Shown: one piece after another, positions 25,664 to 34,252 of the stretch | Position numbering within the stretch: the stretch's first letter is position 1 | Layout: every line of letters starts with the position of its first letter | Assembly: GCF_001403635.1 (NCBI RefSeq) | Contig: NZ_LN879466.1 | Span: forward strand, 614,449 to 678,448 | From: Clostridium massiliamazoniense | Lineage (GTDB): Bacteria; Bacillota; Clostridia; Clostridiales; Clostridiaceae | Reading direction: 5' to 3' | DNA: 64,000 nucleotides | Made by a program: the position numbers and the translations under genes | Notes under the pieces: model-generated | What the model was told of the DNA's origin: nothing | Databases searched by the model: none | Seen by the model: only the letters and a program-made list of their open reading frames with translations

Positions 25664-27649
25664 ATGAAAAAGTTTAGTTCAGGATGTACTCTAGATTGTG
25701 CAGATTGTTGTGCTATTGATGTTTATGTGGAGAATAATAAAATTATTAAAATAGAAGGAAGCAAAAATCATCCTTATACAAAGGGATTTATTTGTAAAAA
25801 GGGCTTTAAGCATTTAGATTTTTTAAACCATGAAAAAAGAGTTTTTAATCCAAAGCTTAAAGTTAATGGAATTTGGGAGGATATTACTTTTAAAGAAGCT
25901 TTGAATATAGTAGCTGAAAAACTTAATTTTTATAAAAATAATTTTGGGAGCAATTCTGTTCTTTATTATGAGCAATATGGTAGTGGATCTCTTTTGAAAT
26001 CAATTGGTGAAATTTTTTGTAATTTTTATGGAGGAGTTGTTAAAACTTCAGGGGGACCATGTTGGAGTGCTGGAATGAAAGCACAAAAATATGATTTTGG
26101 AGATGCTAAAAGCAACAGCTTAGAAGATATGCTTAATAGTAAATCTATAATCCTATGGGGAAAGAATCCAGCTTATACTGCTATTCATACAGCTAGTTTT
26201 ATTAAGAAAGCAAAGGATAAAGGTATAGAAGTTATTGTAATTGATCCTTTGTATACTGAAACAGCAAAAAAACTAGCAACTAAGTATATTAGAATTAATC
26301 CAGGAAGTGATGATGCTTTAGCCTTAGCGATGAATAAGCTTATTATAGAAAGAAATTTATATGATAAAAATTATATAGATAAGTATGTTTTAGGATTTGA
26401 AGAGTTTAAAACCTATTTAGAAAGTTTAAATCTAAAAGAGTTAATAGAAATATCAGGAGTATCCTTTGAAGAATTAAAATTTTTAGTTCATAAATATACT
26501 GAAAAATATTCTTCTATACATATAGGTTATGGGGTTCAGAAATATAAAAATGGAGGAAATACAGTAAGAGCTATTAACGCTTTAGGAGCGATTACTGGTC
26601 AAATTGGATTCAAAGGTGGAGGAATTAATTATGCTAATAAGGTATACCCTAAAATTTTAAATACAGATCCTTATAATAGTGAAAGTTATGCTAAGAACAA
26701 AGTAATACCTGTGACTAGATTAGTTAATTATATTAATTCACAAGAGGAACAACCAATAAAAATGGCTTTAATTTATAAAAGTAATATGCTAAATCAATTA
26801 GCTAATATAAACAGATTAAAAAATGCCATGGAATCCATTGAATTTAAGGTATGTTGTGATTTATTTTTCACTGAAACTGCAAAGGAATGTGATTTATTTA
26901 TACCAGCAACTAATGTTTTTGAAAGTGAAGACTTATTGTATAGTTCAATGAATAATCCTTATTTAATATATAAAGAAAAAATATTAGAGCCTAAAAATAA
27001 GCTAATGGATGAATATTATTTCTTTAGAGAGTTAGCTAAATTAATGGACATAAAGGAATACCCTATAGTTTCTAAAAAAGAATATTTAGAAGAGGTTATA
27101 AAACCTTTAAAGAGATTTGAAAGTGAAATATCCCTTGAATATATAAAAAATACTCCGTTTACTATACACAAAGATATTGCATGGGAAAATAAAATTTTTG
27201 ATACTGATTCAGGAAAAATTGAAATATATTCAGAAAAGGCAATAAATGATGGATTAACACCAATAGCTATATTGAGCAAAGAAAGACAGAGAAGAAGTGA
27301 AAAGTACCCAATAAAATTAATAACAGTTCATCACAGGGACTCATTATCAAGTCAACATTTTATTGATGAAAAAAGAATATGTCAGGGATATATAAATGAG
27401 GAGACAGGAAGTTTATATAAAATAAAGGATAAAGACATAGTAAAAGTGAAATCAAAAAATGGAGAAATAGAATTGCAAATAAATATAGATAATAGTTGTG
27501 ATAATAATGTAATGAAAATTTATGCAGGTTGGTGGGGAAAACAAGGTAATCCTAATTATTTAACTGATGATGGTGAATCAGATATGGGAGGACAAATAAC
27601 TTATAACGAAAGTTGGGTTTTAATAAGAAGTAATGTTAAGAAATCTTAA
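25664..27649 (+). CDS. Molybdopterin-dependent oxidoreductase (DMSO reductase superfamily, single subunit)
   Basis: 661 residues from the ATG at 25664 (AGGAG at 25651; an in-frame GTG overlaps this RBS). The N-terminus carries a [4Fe-4S] ligand set: CTLDCADCC with a further Cys in FICKKGF. Mo-bis-MGD domain landmarks follow: YGSGSLLKSIGEI, GGPCWSAGMKAQ, ILWGKNPAYTAIH, VIVIDPLYTETAKKLA, INPGSDDALALAMN, GAITGQIGFKGGG, and the C-terminal cofactor-binding domain (LITVHHRDSLSSQHF, VKVKSKNGEIEL). No Tat signal and no partner subunits are nearby, so it is probably cytosolic. The substrate cannot be told. Confidence 0.88.
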   Translation: MKKFSSGCTLDCADCCAIDVYVENNKIIKIEGSKNHPYTKGFICKKGFKHLDFLNHEKRVFNPKLKVNGIWEDITFKEALNIVAEKLNFYKNNFGSNSVLYYEQYGSGSLLKSIGEIFCNFYGGVVKTSGGPCWSAGMKAQKYDFGDAKSNSLEDMLNSKSIILWGKNPAYTAIHTASFIKKAKDKGIEVIVIDPLYTETAKKLATKYIRINPGSDDALALAMNKLIIERNLYDKNYIDKYVLGFEEFKTYLESLNLKELIEISGVSFEELKFLVHKYTEKYSSIHIGYGVQKYKNGGNTVRAINALGAITGQIGFKGGGINYANKVYPKILNTDPYNSESYAKNKVIPVTRLVNYINSQEEQPIKMALIYKSNMLNQLANINRLKNAMESIEFKVCCDLFFTETAKECDLFIPATNVFESEDLLYSSMNNPYLIYKEKILEPKNKLMDEYYFFRELAKLMDIKEYPIVSKKEYLEEVIKPLKRFESEISLEYIKNTPFTIHKDIAWENKIFDTDSGKIEIYSEKAINDGLTPIAILSKERQRRSEKYPIKLITVHHRDSLSSQHFIDEKRICQGYINEETGSLYKIKDKDIVKVKSKNGEIELQINIDNSCDNNVMKIYAGWWGKQGNPNYLTDDGESDMGGQITYNESWVLIRSNVKKS

Positions 27650-27758
27650 TTGATTCATAATGTAAATTAACTTAATTATAATTTTCACTTAAATCACTGT
27701 TGATATTATAAATTTGTAAGTTTTAGTTATGAATATTATTTTGTGGGGGTACAAATTT

Positions 27759-28721
27759 ATGAAAAAAACAGTAGTTAAGATTTTAACTTCAGCACTTTTA
27801 GTTACATCAGCTTTAGGAGCATTAACAGGATGTGGATCAAGTAGTGGAAAAGTTGATGATGCAAAGGGAGCAGCAGGGGAAAATAAAGTTTTAGCAGGAG
27901 AAATCAAAGTAGATGGTTCTTCAACAGTTGCACCAATTACAGAAGCAGTGGCAGAAGAATTCAACAAGGAATATAAGGATGTAAAAATACCAGTTGGAGT
28001 TTCAGGAACAGGTGGAGGCTTTAAAAGGTTTATTGTAGGTGAAACAGATATTCAAGATGCATCAAGACCTATTAAAGATAGTGAAAAGGAAAAAGCAGAT
28101 GCTAATGGAGTTTCCTATACTGATTTTACAGTTGCTTATGATGGAATAACATTAGTTGTAAGTAAGGATAATGATTTTGTTGATTCATTGACTAAGGAAG
28201 AACTTAAAAAGTTATGGGAGCCAGATAGTAAAATTAAAACATGGAAAGACTTAAGACCAGAGTGGCCAGCTGAAAATATAAAATTTTATAGTCCAGGTCC
28301 AGATTCAGGAACTTTTGAATTCTTTACAGAAGCTATAGTTGAGAAAGCAAAAGCAATGAGAAGTGATGTTAATCCAAGTGAAGATGATAATGTTCTAGTA
28401 CAAGGGGTAGCTGGTGATAAAAATGCAATAGGATTCTTTGGATATTCATATTATGAATCAAATAAAGATAAATTAAAAGCTGTTAAAGTTGATGCAGGAA
28501 AAGGAGCTGTAGAACCAACATTTGAAATTATAAAAGATGGGACTTATGCACCTTTAGCAAGACCAGTATTTATATATGTAAATAATAAAAGTTTAGAGAA
28601 AGCAGAAGTAAAAGAGTTTGTTAAATTCTATTTAGAAAATGCAGAAACACTTGTAAAAGAAATAGGAGAAATTCCATTAACAGCAGATAAATATAAAGAA
28701 GAATTAGCAAAAATAAAATAA
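27759..28721 (+). CDS. pstS: Phosphate ABC transporter substrate-binding lipoprotein PstS
   Basis: 320 residues from the ATG at 27759 (GGGGG at 27745); the frame extends 10 codons upstream without an RBS. A lipoprotein signal ends in the lipobox LTGC. Phosphate-loop motifs: [69 protein letters not shown]. It captures phosphate outside the membrane for PstCAB. A terminator and about 1.1 kb separate it from pstC, so it can be expressed at a higher level. Confidence 0.96.
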   Translation: MKKTVVKILTSALLVTSALGALTGCGSSSGKVDDAKGAAGENKVLAGEIKVDGSSTVAPITEAVAEEFNKEYKDVKIPVGVSGTGGGFKRFIVGETDIQDASRPIKDSEKEKADANGVSYTDFTVAYDGITLVVSKDNDFVDSLTKEELKKLWEPDSKIKTWKDLRPEWPAENIKFYSPGPDSGTFEFFTEAIVEKAKAMRSDVNPSEDDNVLVQGVAGDKNAIGFFGYSYYESNKDKLKAVKVDAGKGAVEPTFEIIKDGTYAPLARPVFIYVNNKSLEKAEVKEFVKFYLENAETLVKEIGEIPLTADKYKEELAKIK

Positions 28722-28949
28722 AAAAGCTCAATAATAAAGCCTGAATAATAGATGTTAAAATTAGAGATTAGTCAAAGAATGGTGAGTAAAAAATGAGGAA
28801 TGATGAATAAGAAATAAGAAGTGATGAAGAATAACCAGTGGTAAAAATGCGTAAGGAATAAAAAGTAAAGATGGAAAAGTAAAATATATAAGTATAACAA
28901 GAATAAATATTAAAGAATTACTCTGAGGCATTAATATAAAAAATAAAAA

Positions 28950-28994
28950 AAATCCGTTGCTGTTATGTTATTACAGTGGCGGATTTAATTTTTA
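28950..28994 (+). terminator. Terminator after pstS
   Basis: AAATCCGTTGCTGT (28950-28963) pairs with ACAGTGGCGGATTT (28973-28986), followed by AATTTTT. Confidence 0.85.
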
Positions 28995-29254
28995 ATTATA
29001 ACTTTAAGAAAATAAAATAGAAAATTGAAGAATAATAAATGAGTATTCTTAAGAAATAAGTTGAATGATGTAAATAAAAAGAGAAAAATAAAAAGTAAAA
29101 TAAATTTTATATAGTGCTGTATATACATCATAAATCGATTTTCTCTATACCTTTCAAGTATACTTAGGACTATTTCCTTATGATTATAGATAAACTATAT
29201 AGAATATTAATTATTTAAAAGAATCATTGTAGCGTTGTAGTAGAAGGAGTTGAT

Positions 29255-29305
29255 ATGGTTTATTTACGTTTTTATTATGGTTTTGGTGGTAAAGCAAATT
29301 TTTAA
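29255..29305 (+). CDS. Possible 16-residue leader peptide ahead of a terminator
   Basis: AAGGAG five bases before an ATG opens MVYLRFYYGFGGKANF and a TAA. A strong terminator starts 15 bases after the stop. The perfect RBS, aromatic/Gly-rich composition and placement resemble a leader peptide or toxin-like micropeptide. There is no proof of translation. Confidence 0.35.
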   Translation: MVYLRFYYGFGGKANF

Positions 29306-29320
29306 TTATCTTTGATTATA

Positions 29321-29362
29321 CTTCTATGTTGTTATGTCATAACAGCATAGAAGATTTTTTTT
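29321..29362 (+). terminator. Very strong hairpin terminator in the pstS-pstC gap
   Basis: CTTCTATGTTGTTATG (29321-29336) pairs with CATAACAGCATAGAAG (29338-29353) over nearly 16 bp, followed by T8. Its tip repeats the palindrome seen at 29492. Confidence 0.9.
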
Positions 29363-29491
29363 ATTATTTTTATAGTGAATTTTGGAAGGGGAATTTTAGT
29401 GAATTATGTAGATTTATTAAAGTAATTGTTGGAATTTCAAAAATGATTTAATATTTTTGATTCTATAAAATGTAAATTTGTTGTTTTTGTG

Positions 29492-29508
29492 CTGTTATGT
29501 CATAACAG
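29492..29508. repeat. Perfect palindrome CTGTTATG-T-CATAACAG
   Basis: An eight-base inverted repeat around one T. The same core forms the tip of the terminator at 29321 and, diverged, of the one at 28950. It is not followed by a T tract, so it could be an operator or a decayed terminator. Confidence 0.6.
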
Positions 29509-29513
29509 AGTAG

Positions 29514-29693
29514 GAATTTTCTATAAGAGATTTATATGAGAAGGATGAATGGGAAGAGTTCACGAGGGCTTCAAAGCTTAGTGGTGGTAGGATTTTTTAT
29601 TTATCTACTAAAGAAGGGAGATTTGAGCTATCTTCTAAGGTGGAATATTTAAAGAAAGATTCTAAGAATAGAGCTACCTATAGAAAAATTTAA
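29514..29693 (+). pseudogene. Start-less 59-codon frame, probable gene remnant
   Basis: The frame between TAG 29511 and TAA 29691 reads DLYEKDEWEEFTRASKL, SGGRIFYLSTKEGRFEL, then SSKVEYLKKDSKNRATYRKI. The composition is that of a real soluble protein, but there is no start codon or RBS. I do not recognise the family. It is likely the tail of a gene lost when this gap was rearranged. Confidence 0.4.
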
Positions 29694-29714
29694 AGTTAAA
29701 AAAATATAGCATAA

Positions 29715-29733
29715 TCTTAACTTAATCTTAAAG
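29715..29733 (+). promoter_or_regulatory. Candidate Pho box upstream of pstC
   Basis: TCTTAACT and TCTTAAAG are direct repeats with an 11-base period, the spacing expected for a PhoP/PhoB-type dimer. They lie about 100 bases before pstC. The response regulator at 24796 is the natural candidate; this is inference. Confidence 0.4.
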
Positions 29734-29824
29734 TAACTGAAGTGGCTTTTAACAAAAAGAATATATTATATGTATAAAGAGTTATTCTTTGTGGAGAGAT
29801 TTCAGTTGTTTTGGGAGGACAATT

Positions 29825-30700
29825 ATGAAAAGAAGAAGAGAAAGATTTATGGAGTATACCCTTAAGGGGTTAGGGTTTTTTACTATAGCTATTACAGCTA
29901 TAATAATTATTATTTTATTTGTTGAAGGGATAGGCTTATTTAAGGAAGTGAGTGTAAAAGAATTTTTTACTGGTGAAAATTGGTCACCACTTATGGAACC
30001 TAAGAGCTTTGGGGTGTTACCTCTTGTAAATGGAACTTTGATGATTGCTATTGGTTCTAGCCTTGTGGCTGTTCCTATAGGAATAGGTGCTGCTATTTAT
30101 TTAAGTGAATATGCTTCAAAGAAGGCAAGAAAAATATTAAAACCAATTTTAGAAATTTTAGCAGGTATACCTTCTATTGTTTATGGATATTTTGCCTTAA
30201 ATATTATTACACCTTTTTTAAAAAATTTTATTAGTGATATTCAAGTTTTTAATGTTCTTAGTGCAAGTATAGCTGTTGGAATTATGGTTATTCCCCTTAT
30301 CTCATCCTTAAGTGAAGATGCTATGAGTGCTGTACCAGAACTTGTTAAGAGTGGTGCTTATGCCATGGGAGCAACTAAATTTGAGGTGGTTCGAAAGATA
30401 GTTATTCCAGCATCAATATCTGGAATAATTTCATCAATTATATTAGCTATTTCAAGGGCTATAGGAGAGACTATGATAGTAGCTATAGCAGCAGGTGCAA
30501 AACCTCAAATGACTTTAAATCCTTTAGATTCTGTTCAGACTATGACTGGATATATGGTATCAGTAGCAATGGGAGATGTAGCAGTTGGAAGTATAGAATA
30601 TAAAACTATATTTATTGTTGGTGCTTTATTATTCTTAGTTACATTTGTTTTAAATATTATTGCAAGAAGTGTAGTTAAAAGAGGAAAAATTTATTATTAA
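29825..30700 (+). CDS. pstC: Phosphate ABC transporter permease PstC
   Basis: 291 residues, six helices, starting at the ATG at 29825 with GGGAGG six bases before it (a longer frame from 29789 lacks an RBS). Typical segments: GVLPLVNGTLMIAIGSSL, VAVPIGIGAAIYLSEYA, ILAGIPSIVYGYFAL, and the EAA-like loop SGAYAMGATKFEVVRKIVIP. With PstA it forms the membrane channel for phosphate. Confidence 0.94.
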   Translation: MKRRRERFMEYTLKGLGFFTIAITAIIIIILFVEGIGLFKEVSVKEFFTGENWSPLMEPKSFGVLPLVNGTLMIAIGSSLVAVPIGIGAAIYLSEYASKKARKILKPILEILAGIPSIVYGYFALNIITPFLKNFISDIQVFNVLSASIAVGIMVIPLISSLSEDAMSAVPELVKSGAYAMGATKFEVVRKIVIPASISGIISSIILAISRAIGETMIVAIAAGAKPQMTLNPLDSVQTMTGYMVSVAMGDVAVGSIEYKTIFIVGALLFLVTFVLNIIARSVVKRGKIYY

Positions 30701-30846
30701 TAAAAATTATAAAATGAGAATTAACTTAACTAAGGTAAATTATATCTAAGGATAGTTGTAAGGTGAATTTTAATGAAGAATATTTTATAGTGAAAATTTT
30801 ACTTGAATATGATATCTAATATGAGAAGAGTAAGGAGTAAGTTATT

Positions 30847-31785
30847 ATGGGGAAGGATAGTTTGGTTATTGCAGAAGAAAAATTTAAGAATGTTGAAATA
30901 AAAAAAGAAGAAAATTTATTTAAGAAATATTGTGAAAATAATATAAAAAAGAGGAAGAGAATTAATTTAATAGTTAAGACTTTACTTTTTGTTTGTACTG
31001 CATTTGGTGTATTAATGTTAATTATATTGATAGGATCTGTGCTTAAGGATGGTGTTAAGTTTTTAAGTATTGATTTTTTAACTAATTCAGCATCTAGAAT
31101 AGCATCTAGAGCAGGGGTTCTACCTGCTATAGTAGGAAGTTTAAGTGTTATAGTACTTACAGCTCTCATAGTTTTTCCTGTTGGCATTGGAGCAGCAATT
31201 TATATAGAAGAGTATATGAAACCTGGAAAGTTAAAGGAAATTGTAGAGCTTAATATAGCTAATCTTGCAGGAGTACCAGCAATAGTTTATGGAATTGTTA
31301 GTTTAGCTGTATTTGTACAATTCATGCATCTTGGAAGAGGAGTTTTAACAGGAGCTTTAACTTTGGCAATTCTTATATTACCAACAATAGTTATTACATC
31401 TAAGGAAGCTTTAAAAAATGTACCTAATTCTTTAAGAGAAGGTTCTTATGCGCTTGGAGTTACTAAGTGGCAAAGTATAACAGGGGTTGTATTGCCCTTT
31501 GCTATGCCCGGAATATTAACAGGTACTATACTTTCTATATCAAGGGCTTTAGGAGAATCATCACCACTAATAATGGTTGGTGCAGCTAGTTATGTTACTT
31601 TTTTACCAGAAGGTTTATTTTCATCTTACACAACATTACCACTTCAAATTTATAATTGGACATCAAGACCACAACCTGATTTTCAAAATTTAGCGGCTTC
31701 AGGAATAATAGTTTTACTTGTTGTATTACTTGGAATGAATGCCATAGCTATTATATTAAGAAATAAATATGAAAAGAAGATTTAA
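30847..31785 (+). CDS. pstA: Phosphate ABC transporter permease PstA
   Basis: 312 residues with a long basic cytosolic N-terminus ([24 protein letters not shown]) before six helices. Permease motifs: [94 protein letters not shown]. It lies 146 bases after pstC and 26 before the first pstB, in the same operon. Confidence 0.95.
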   Translation: MGKDSLVIAEEKFKNVEIKKEENLFKKYCENNIKKRKRINLIVKTLLFVCTAFGVLMLIILIGSVLKDGVKFLSIDFLTNSASRIASRAGVLPAIVGSLSVIVLTALIVFPVGIGAAIYIEEYMKPGKLKEIVELNIANLAGVPAIVYGIVSLAVFVQFMHLGRGVLTGALTLAILILPTIVITSKEALKNVPNSLREGSYALGVTKWQSITGVVLPFAMPGILTGTILSISRALGESSPLIMVGAASYVTFLPEGLFSSYTTLPLQIYNWTSRPQPDFQNLAASGIIVLLVVLLGMNAIAIILRNKYEKKI

Positions 31786-31811
31786 TAATTTTAAGGTGGG
31801 GAGATTTAGCT

Positions 31812-32564
31812 ATGGAAAGTGTTATTAAGATAGAAAATTTGAATTTTTATTATGGAAGTAAGAAGGCTTTAGATAATATTTCTATGGATATTCCAAAGGG
31901 AAAAGTAGTTGCACTTATTGGTCCATCAGGGTGTGGAAAATCTACATTTTTAAGATGTTTAAATAGAATGAATGATTTAATTGATGATATTAAATATGAA
32001 GGTAAGGTTATAGTTGAGGGAGAAAACATAATAGAAAGTCATAATCTTATTGAGCTTAGAAGGAAAGTTGGAATGGTGTTTCAAAAGCCAAATCCATTTC
32101 CTAAATCAATTTATGAAAATATAATTTACGGACCGAAAAGACATGGAATTAAAGATAAGAGAATTTTAGATGAAATGGTTAATAGTAGTTTAAAGTCTGT
32201 TGGACTTTATGATGAGGTATGCAATCGACTGAAAAAGTCAGCTTTTGATTTATCAGGAGGGCAACAACAAAGGTTATGTATTGCTAGGACTATTGTTGGA
32301 AAACCAAAGGTAATATTAATGGATGAACCAACTTCGGCTTTAGATCCAGTATCTACTATAAAAATAGAAGAGCTTATAATGGAACTTAAAAAAGATTATA
32401 CTGTTGTTATTGTAACTCATAATATGGAGCAAGCTGCTAGAATATCTGATTATACAGGATTCTTTTTAAATGGAAAGTTAATTGAATTTGATGAAACTTA
32501 TAGTATATTTACTAAGCCTAAAAAAAAGGAAACTGATGACTATATACAAGGAAGATTTGGATGA
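31812..32564 (+). CDS. pstB: Phosphate ABC transporter ATPase PstB, first copy
   Basis: 250 residues. Walker [22 protein letters not shown]-loop [17 protein letters not shown], signature [13 protein letters not shown], Walker [14 protein letters not shown] and the H-loop [18 protein letters not shown] are all intact and PstB-specific. It energises PstCA. A second complete pstB follows after 15 bases, so one of the two may be a functional variant or dosage copy. Confidence 0.96.
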   Translation: MESVIKIENLNFYYGSKKALDNISMDIPKGKVVALIGPSGCGKSTFLRCLNRMNDLIDDIKYEGKVIVEGENIIESHNLIELRRKVGMVFQKPNPFPKSIYENIIYGPKRHGIKDKRILDEMVNSSLKSVGLYDEVCNRLKKSAFDLSGGQQQRLCIARTIVGKPKVILMDEPTSALDPVSTIKIEELIMELKKDYTVVIVTHNMEQAARISDYTGFFLNGKLIEFDETYSIFTKPKKKETDDYIQGRFG

Positions 32565-32579
32565 TTGGAGTTGTTAAAA

Positions 32580-33335
32580 ATGAAAATAGATAATTTAGAA
32601 TTGTTTTATGGGAATGTGCAAGCTTTAAAAGGTATTTCTATGAATATTGAAAAAAACAAGGTTACAGCTCTTATAGGACCTTCAGGATGTGGAAAATCTA
32701 CATTTTTAAGATGTTTAAATAGGATGAATGATTTAATTGATTCAGTAAAAATAAAGGGGAGTATTACTTATAGAGATAGGGATATTTATAGTTATGATGT
32801 GTTAGAACTTAGAAAGTATATTGGAATGGTATTTCAAAGACCTAATCCATTTCCAATGAGTATTTATGATAATATAGCATTTGGACTTAAAATACATGGT
32901 ATTACTAATAAGAAAATAATTGACGAAATTGTGAGAGAATCTTTGATTAAGGTTGGTTTATATGAAGAGGTTAGATGCAGACTTAATAGTAGTGCATTAA
33001 AATTATCAGGAGGGCAACAGCAAAGGCTTTGTATAGCTAGAGCAATATCAATAAGTCCTGATATATTGCTAATGGATGAACCTACATCAGCTTTAGACCC
33101 AATTGCTACAAAAAAAATAGAAGAGCTTATAGTAGAACTTAAAAAAGATTACACTGTAGTTATTGTAACTCATAATATGCAACAAGCAAAAAGGATATCT
33201 GATTATACAGCTTATTTTTATGAAGGGGAAGTTGTTGAATTTGATGAGAGTTCAGTAATATTTAGTAGTCCTAAATCTGAAAAAACTATAAAATATATTT
33301 TTGGAGATAGGAAGTTAGGGAGAAAAGTTAGTTAA
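32580..33335 (+). CDS. pstB: Phosphate ABC transporter ATPase PstB, second copy
   Basis: 251 residues from the ATG at 32580 (TTGGAG upstream; a TTG at 32565 is in frame but has no RBS). All ABC motifs are intact: [73 protein letters not shown]. It is strongly similar to the preceding PstB and so is an old tandem duplicate. The phoU gene that normally closes the operon is missing; hairpins follow instead. Confidence 0.95.
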   Translation: MKIDNLELFYGNVQALKGISMNIEKNKVTALIGPSGCGKSTFLRCLNRMNDLIDSVKIKGSITYRDRDIYSYDVLELRKYIGMVFQRPNPFPMSIYDNIAFGLKIHGITNKKIIDEIVRESLIKVGLYEEVRCRLNSSALKLSGGQQQRLCIARAISISPDILLMDEPTSALDPIATKKIEELIVELKKDYTVVIVTHNMQQAKRISDYTAYFYEGEVVEFDESSVIFSSPKSEKTIKYIFGDRKLGRKVS

Positions 33336-33373
33336 AAAGTTTTAAATAGCTAATAAGTTTTTATATAGATTAA

Positions 33374-33454
33374 GGAATACTTTAGGTGTTTCTCCACAAA
33401 AATAAAATCCTAGTTTTAGGAATTAAATAAAGTATTCTGGAGTAGCACATTCCC
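33374..33454 (+). terminator. Structured 3' region of the pst operon
   Basis: GAATACTTTAGG pairs with the later TAAAGTATTC; then GTAGCAC(ATTCCCG)GTGCTAC forms a perfect seven-base stem at 33434-33454. GGAGTAGCACATT is shared with the hairpin at 15131. Confidence 0.5.
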
Positions 33455-33480
33455 GGTGCTACGGAAAACAAAAGGAGGAG

Positions 33481-33515
33481 AGGATGTATCAAATTATAGA
33501 TACATCCTTTCTGAC
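33481..33515. terminator. Terminator between pst operon and DUF3284 gene
   Basis: AGGATGTATC pairs with GATACATCCT, with a T run. It is closely related to the terminator at 17638. Confidence 0.75.
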
Positions 33516-33530
33516 CTTTATCTGGTTTTA

Positions 33531-34076
33531 TTATGGAGCTACTGATTCTTTTTGATCCTCAATTTTAGAATTTTCATCAGCTGCAACCTCTGAATCATAA
33601 GGAGATACATATTTAGGATTTATTCTTTTTCTTTCTCCTTCAATTTCTCTTTTTAAACCTTCTACTAAGTAATCAAATTTTTTGTTTACTCTACCTTTGA
33701 AAAGCAGCTTTTGTATTATGGTATTAATTGATGTAAATACACCAGGAGTCCCTTGATCTTGAATAAGGGTAAGGTGTGTTCCACCATTTTCTAAGTCTTT
33801 AAGTTCATATCTAGATTTAAATGTTGTATTTGTTTTACTTGTTATAACTGTTACTTCGTAAACTTCATTTGGAATATAGTCACTTATTTCAAGGTAAGCC
33901 TGAGCTGTTCTTGTAGAATAAGCACCTATTTTCTTTCTAGTAGAAGTACCAATAGCTTCTTTTTCATTAAATCTAGGAAAATCCTGTTTAGCTTGTTTTC
34001 TAAATATTTTAAATACCTCATCTCTAGGGTAATCTAAGTCAACTTCATTTATAAAATTTGTTAAGTTAATAGCCAT
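33531..34076 (-). CDS. DUF3284 (SRPBCC-like) protein of a PTS locus
   Basis: 181 residues, cytosolic. The body (NFINEVDLDYPRDEVFKIF, YEVTVITSKTNTTFKSRYEL, HLTLIQDQGTPGVF) follows the START/SRPBCC-like pattern of DUF3284, a family commonly encoded with lactose/cellobiose PTS genes; its biochemical role is unknown. The last 35 residues form a charged tail. GGAGG precedes the ATG. A terminator separates it from the EIIC gene, so it may have its own promoter. Confidence 0.7.
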   Translation of the reverse strand: MAINLTNFINEVDLDYPRDEVFKIFRKQAKQDFPRFNEKEAIGTSTRKKIGAYSTRTAQAYLEISDYIPNEVYEVTVITSKTNTTFKSRYELKDLENGGTHLTLIQDQGTPGVFTSINTIIQKLLFKGRVNKKFDYLVEGLKREIEGERKRINPKYVSPYDSEVAADENSKIEDQKESVAP

Positions 34077-34201
34077 GGAAAAGCACCTCCAAGTAGATTA
34101 TTATATTAATTATATCATAGAAATTATATAAATTTTAGTAAAATATATGTAATTATACAATATATAATGATATTGCTAAATAAAGTTAAAAAGATTTTAT
34201 A

Positions 34202-34240
34202 AAATAAAAAAAGATGATAGGGGAGAACCCACTATCACCT
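34202..34240 (-). terminator. Terminator after the EIIC gene
   Basis: On the minus strand TGATAGTGGG pairs with CCCCTATCA, followed by a T7 tract and TTTT. Confidence 0.85.
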
Positions 34241-34252
34241 TTTTATTTAAAA

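Larger units (their letters stand above)
28722..29824 (+). other. 1.1-kb pstS-pstC gap with related hairpins, a micro-ORF and a gene remnant
   Basis: The first 220 bases are A/G-rich with repeated ATGA and AATAAG words and no ORF. The hairpins at 28950, 29321 and 29492 share the core TGTTATGT(C/T)ATAACA. A 16-codon ORF lies at 29255, a 59-codon start-less frame at 29514 and a possible Pho box at 29715. Such a long insertion inside a pst operon is unusual. Confidence 0.6.

Noticed and set aside
30816-31187. 123-codon minus-strand ORF
   Set aside because: Antisense of pstA, without RBS or homology.
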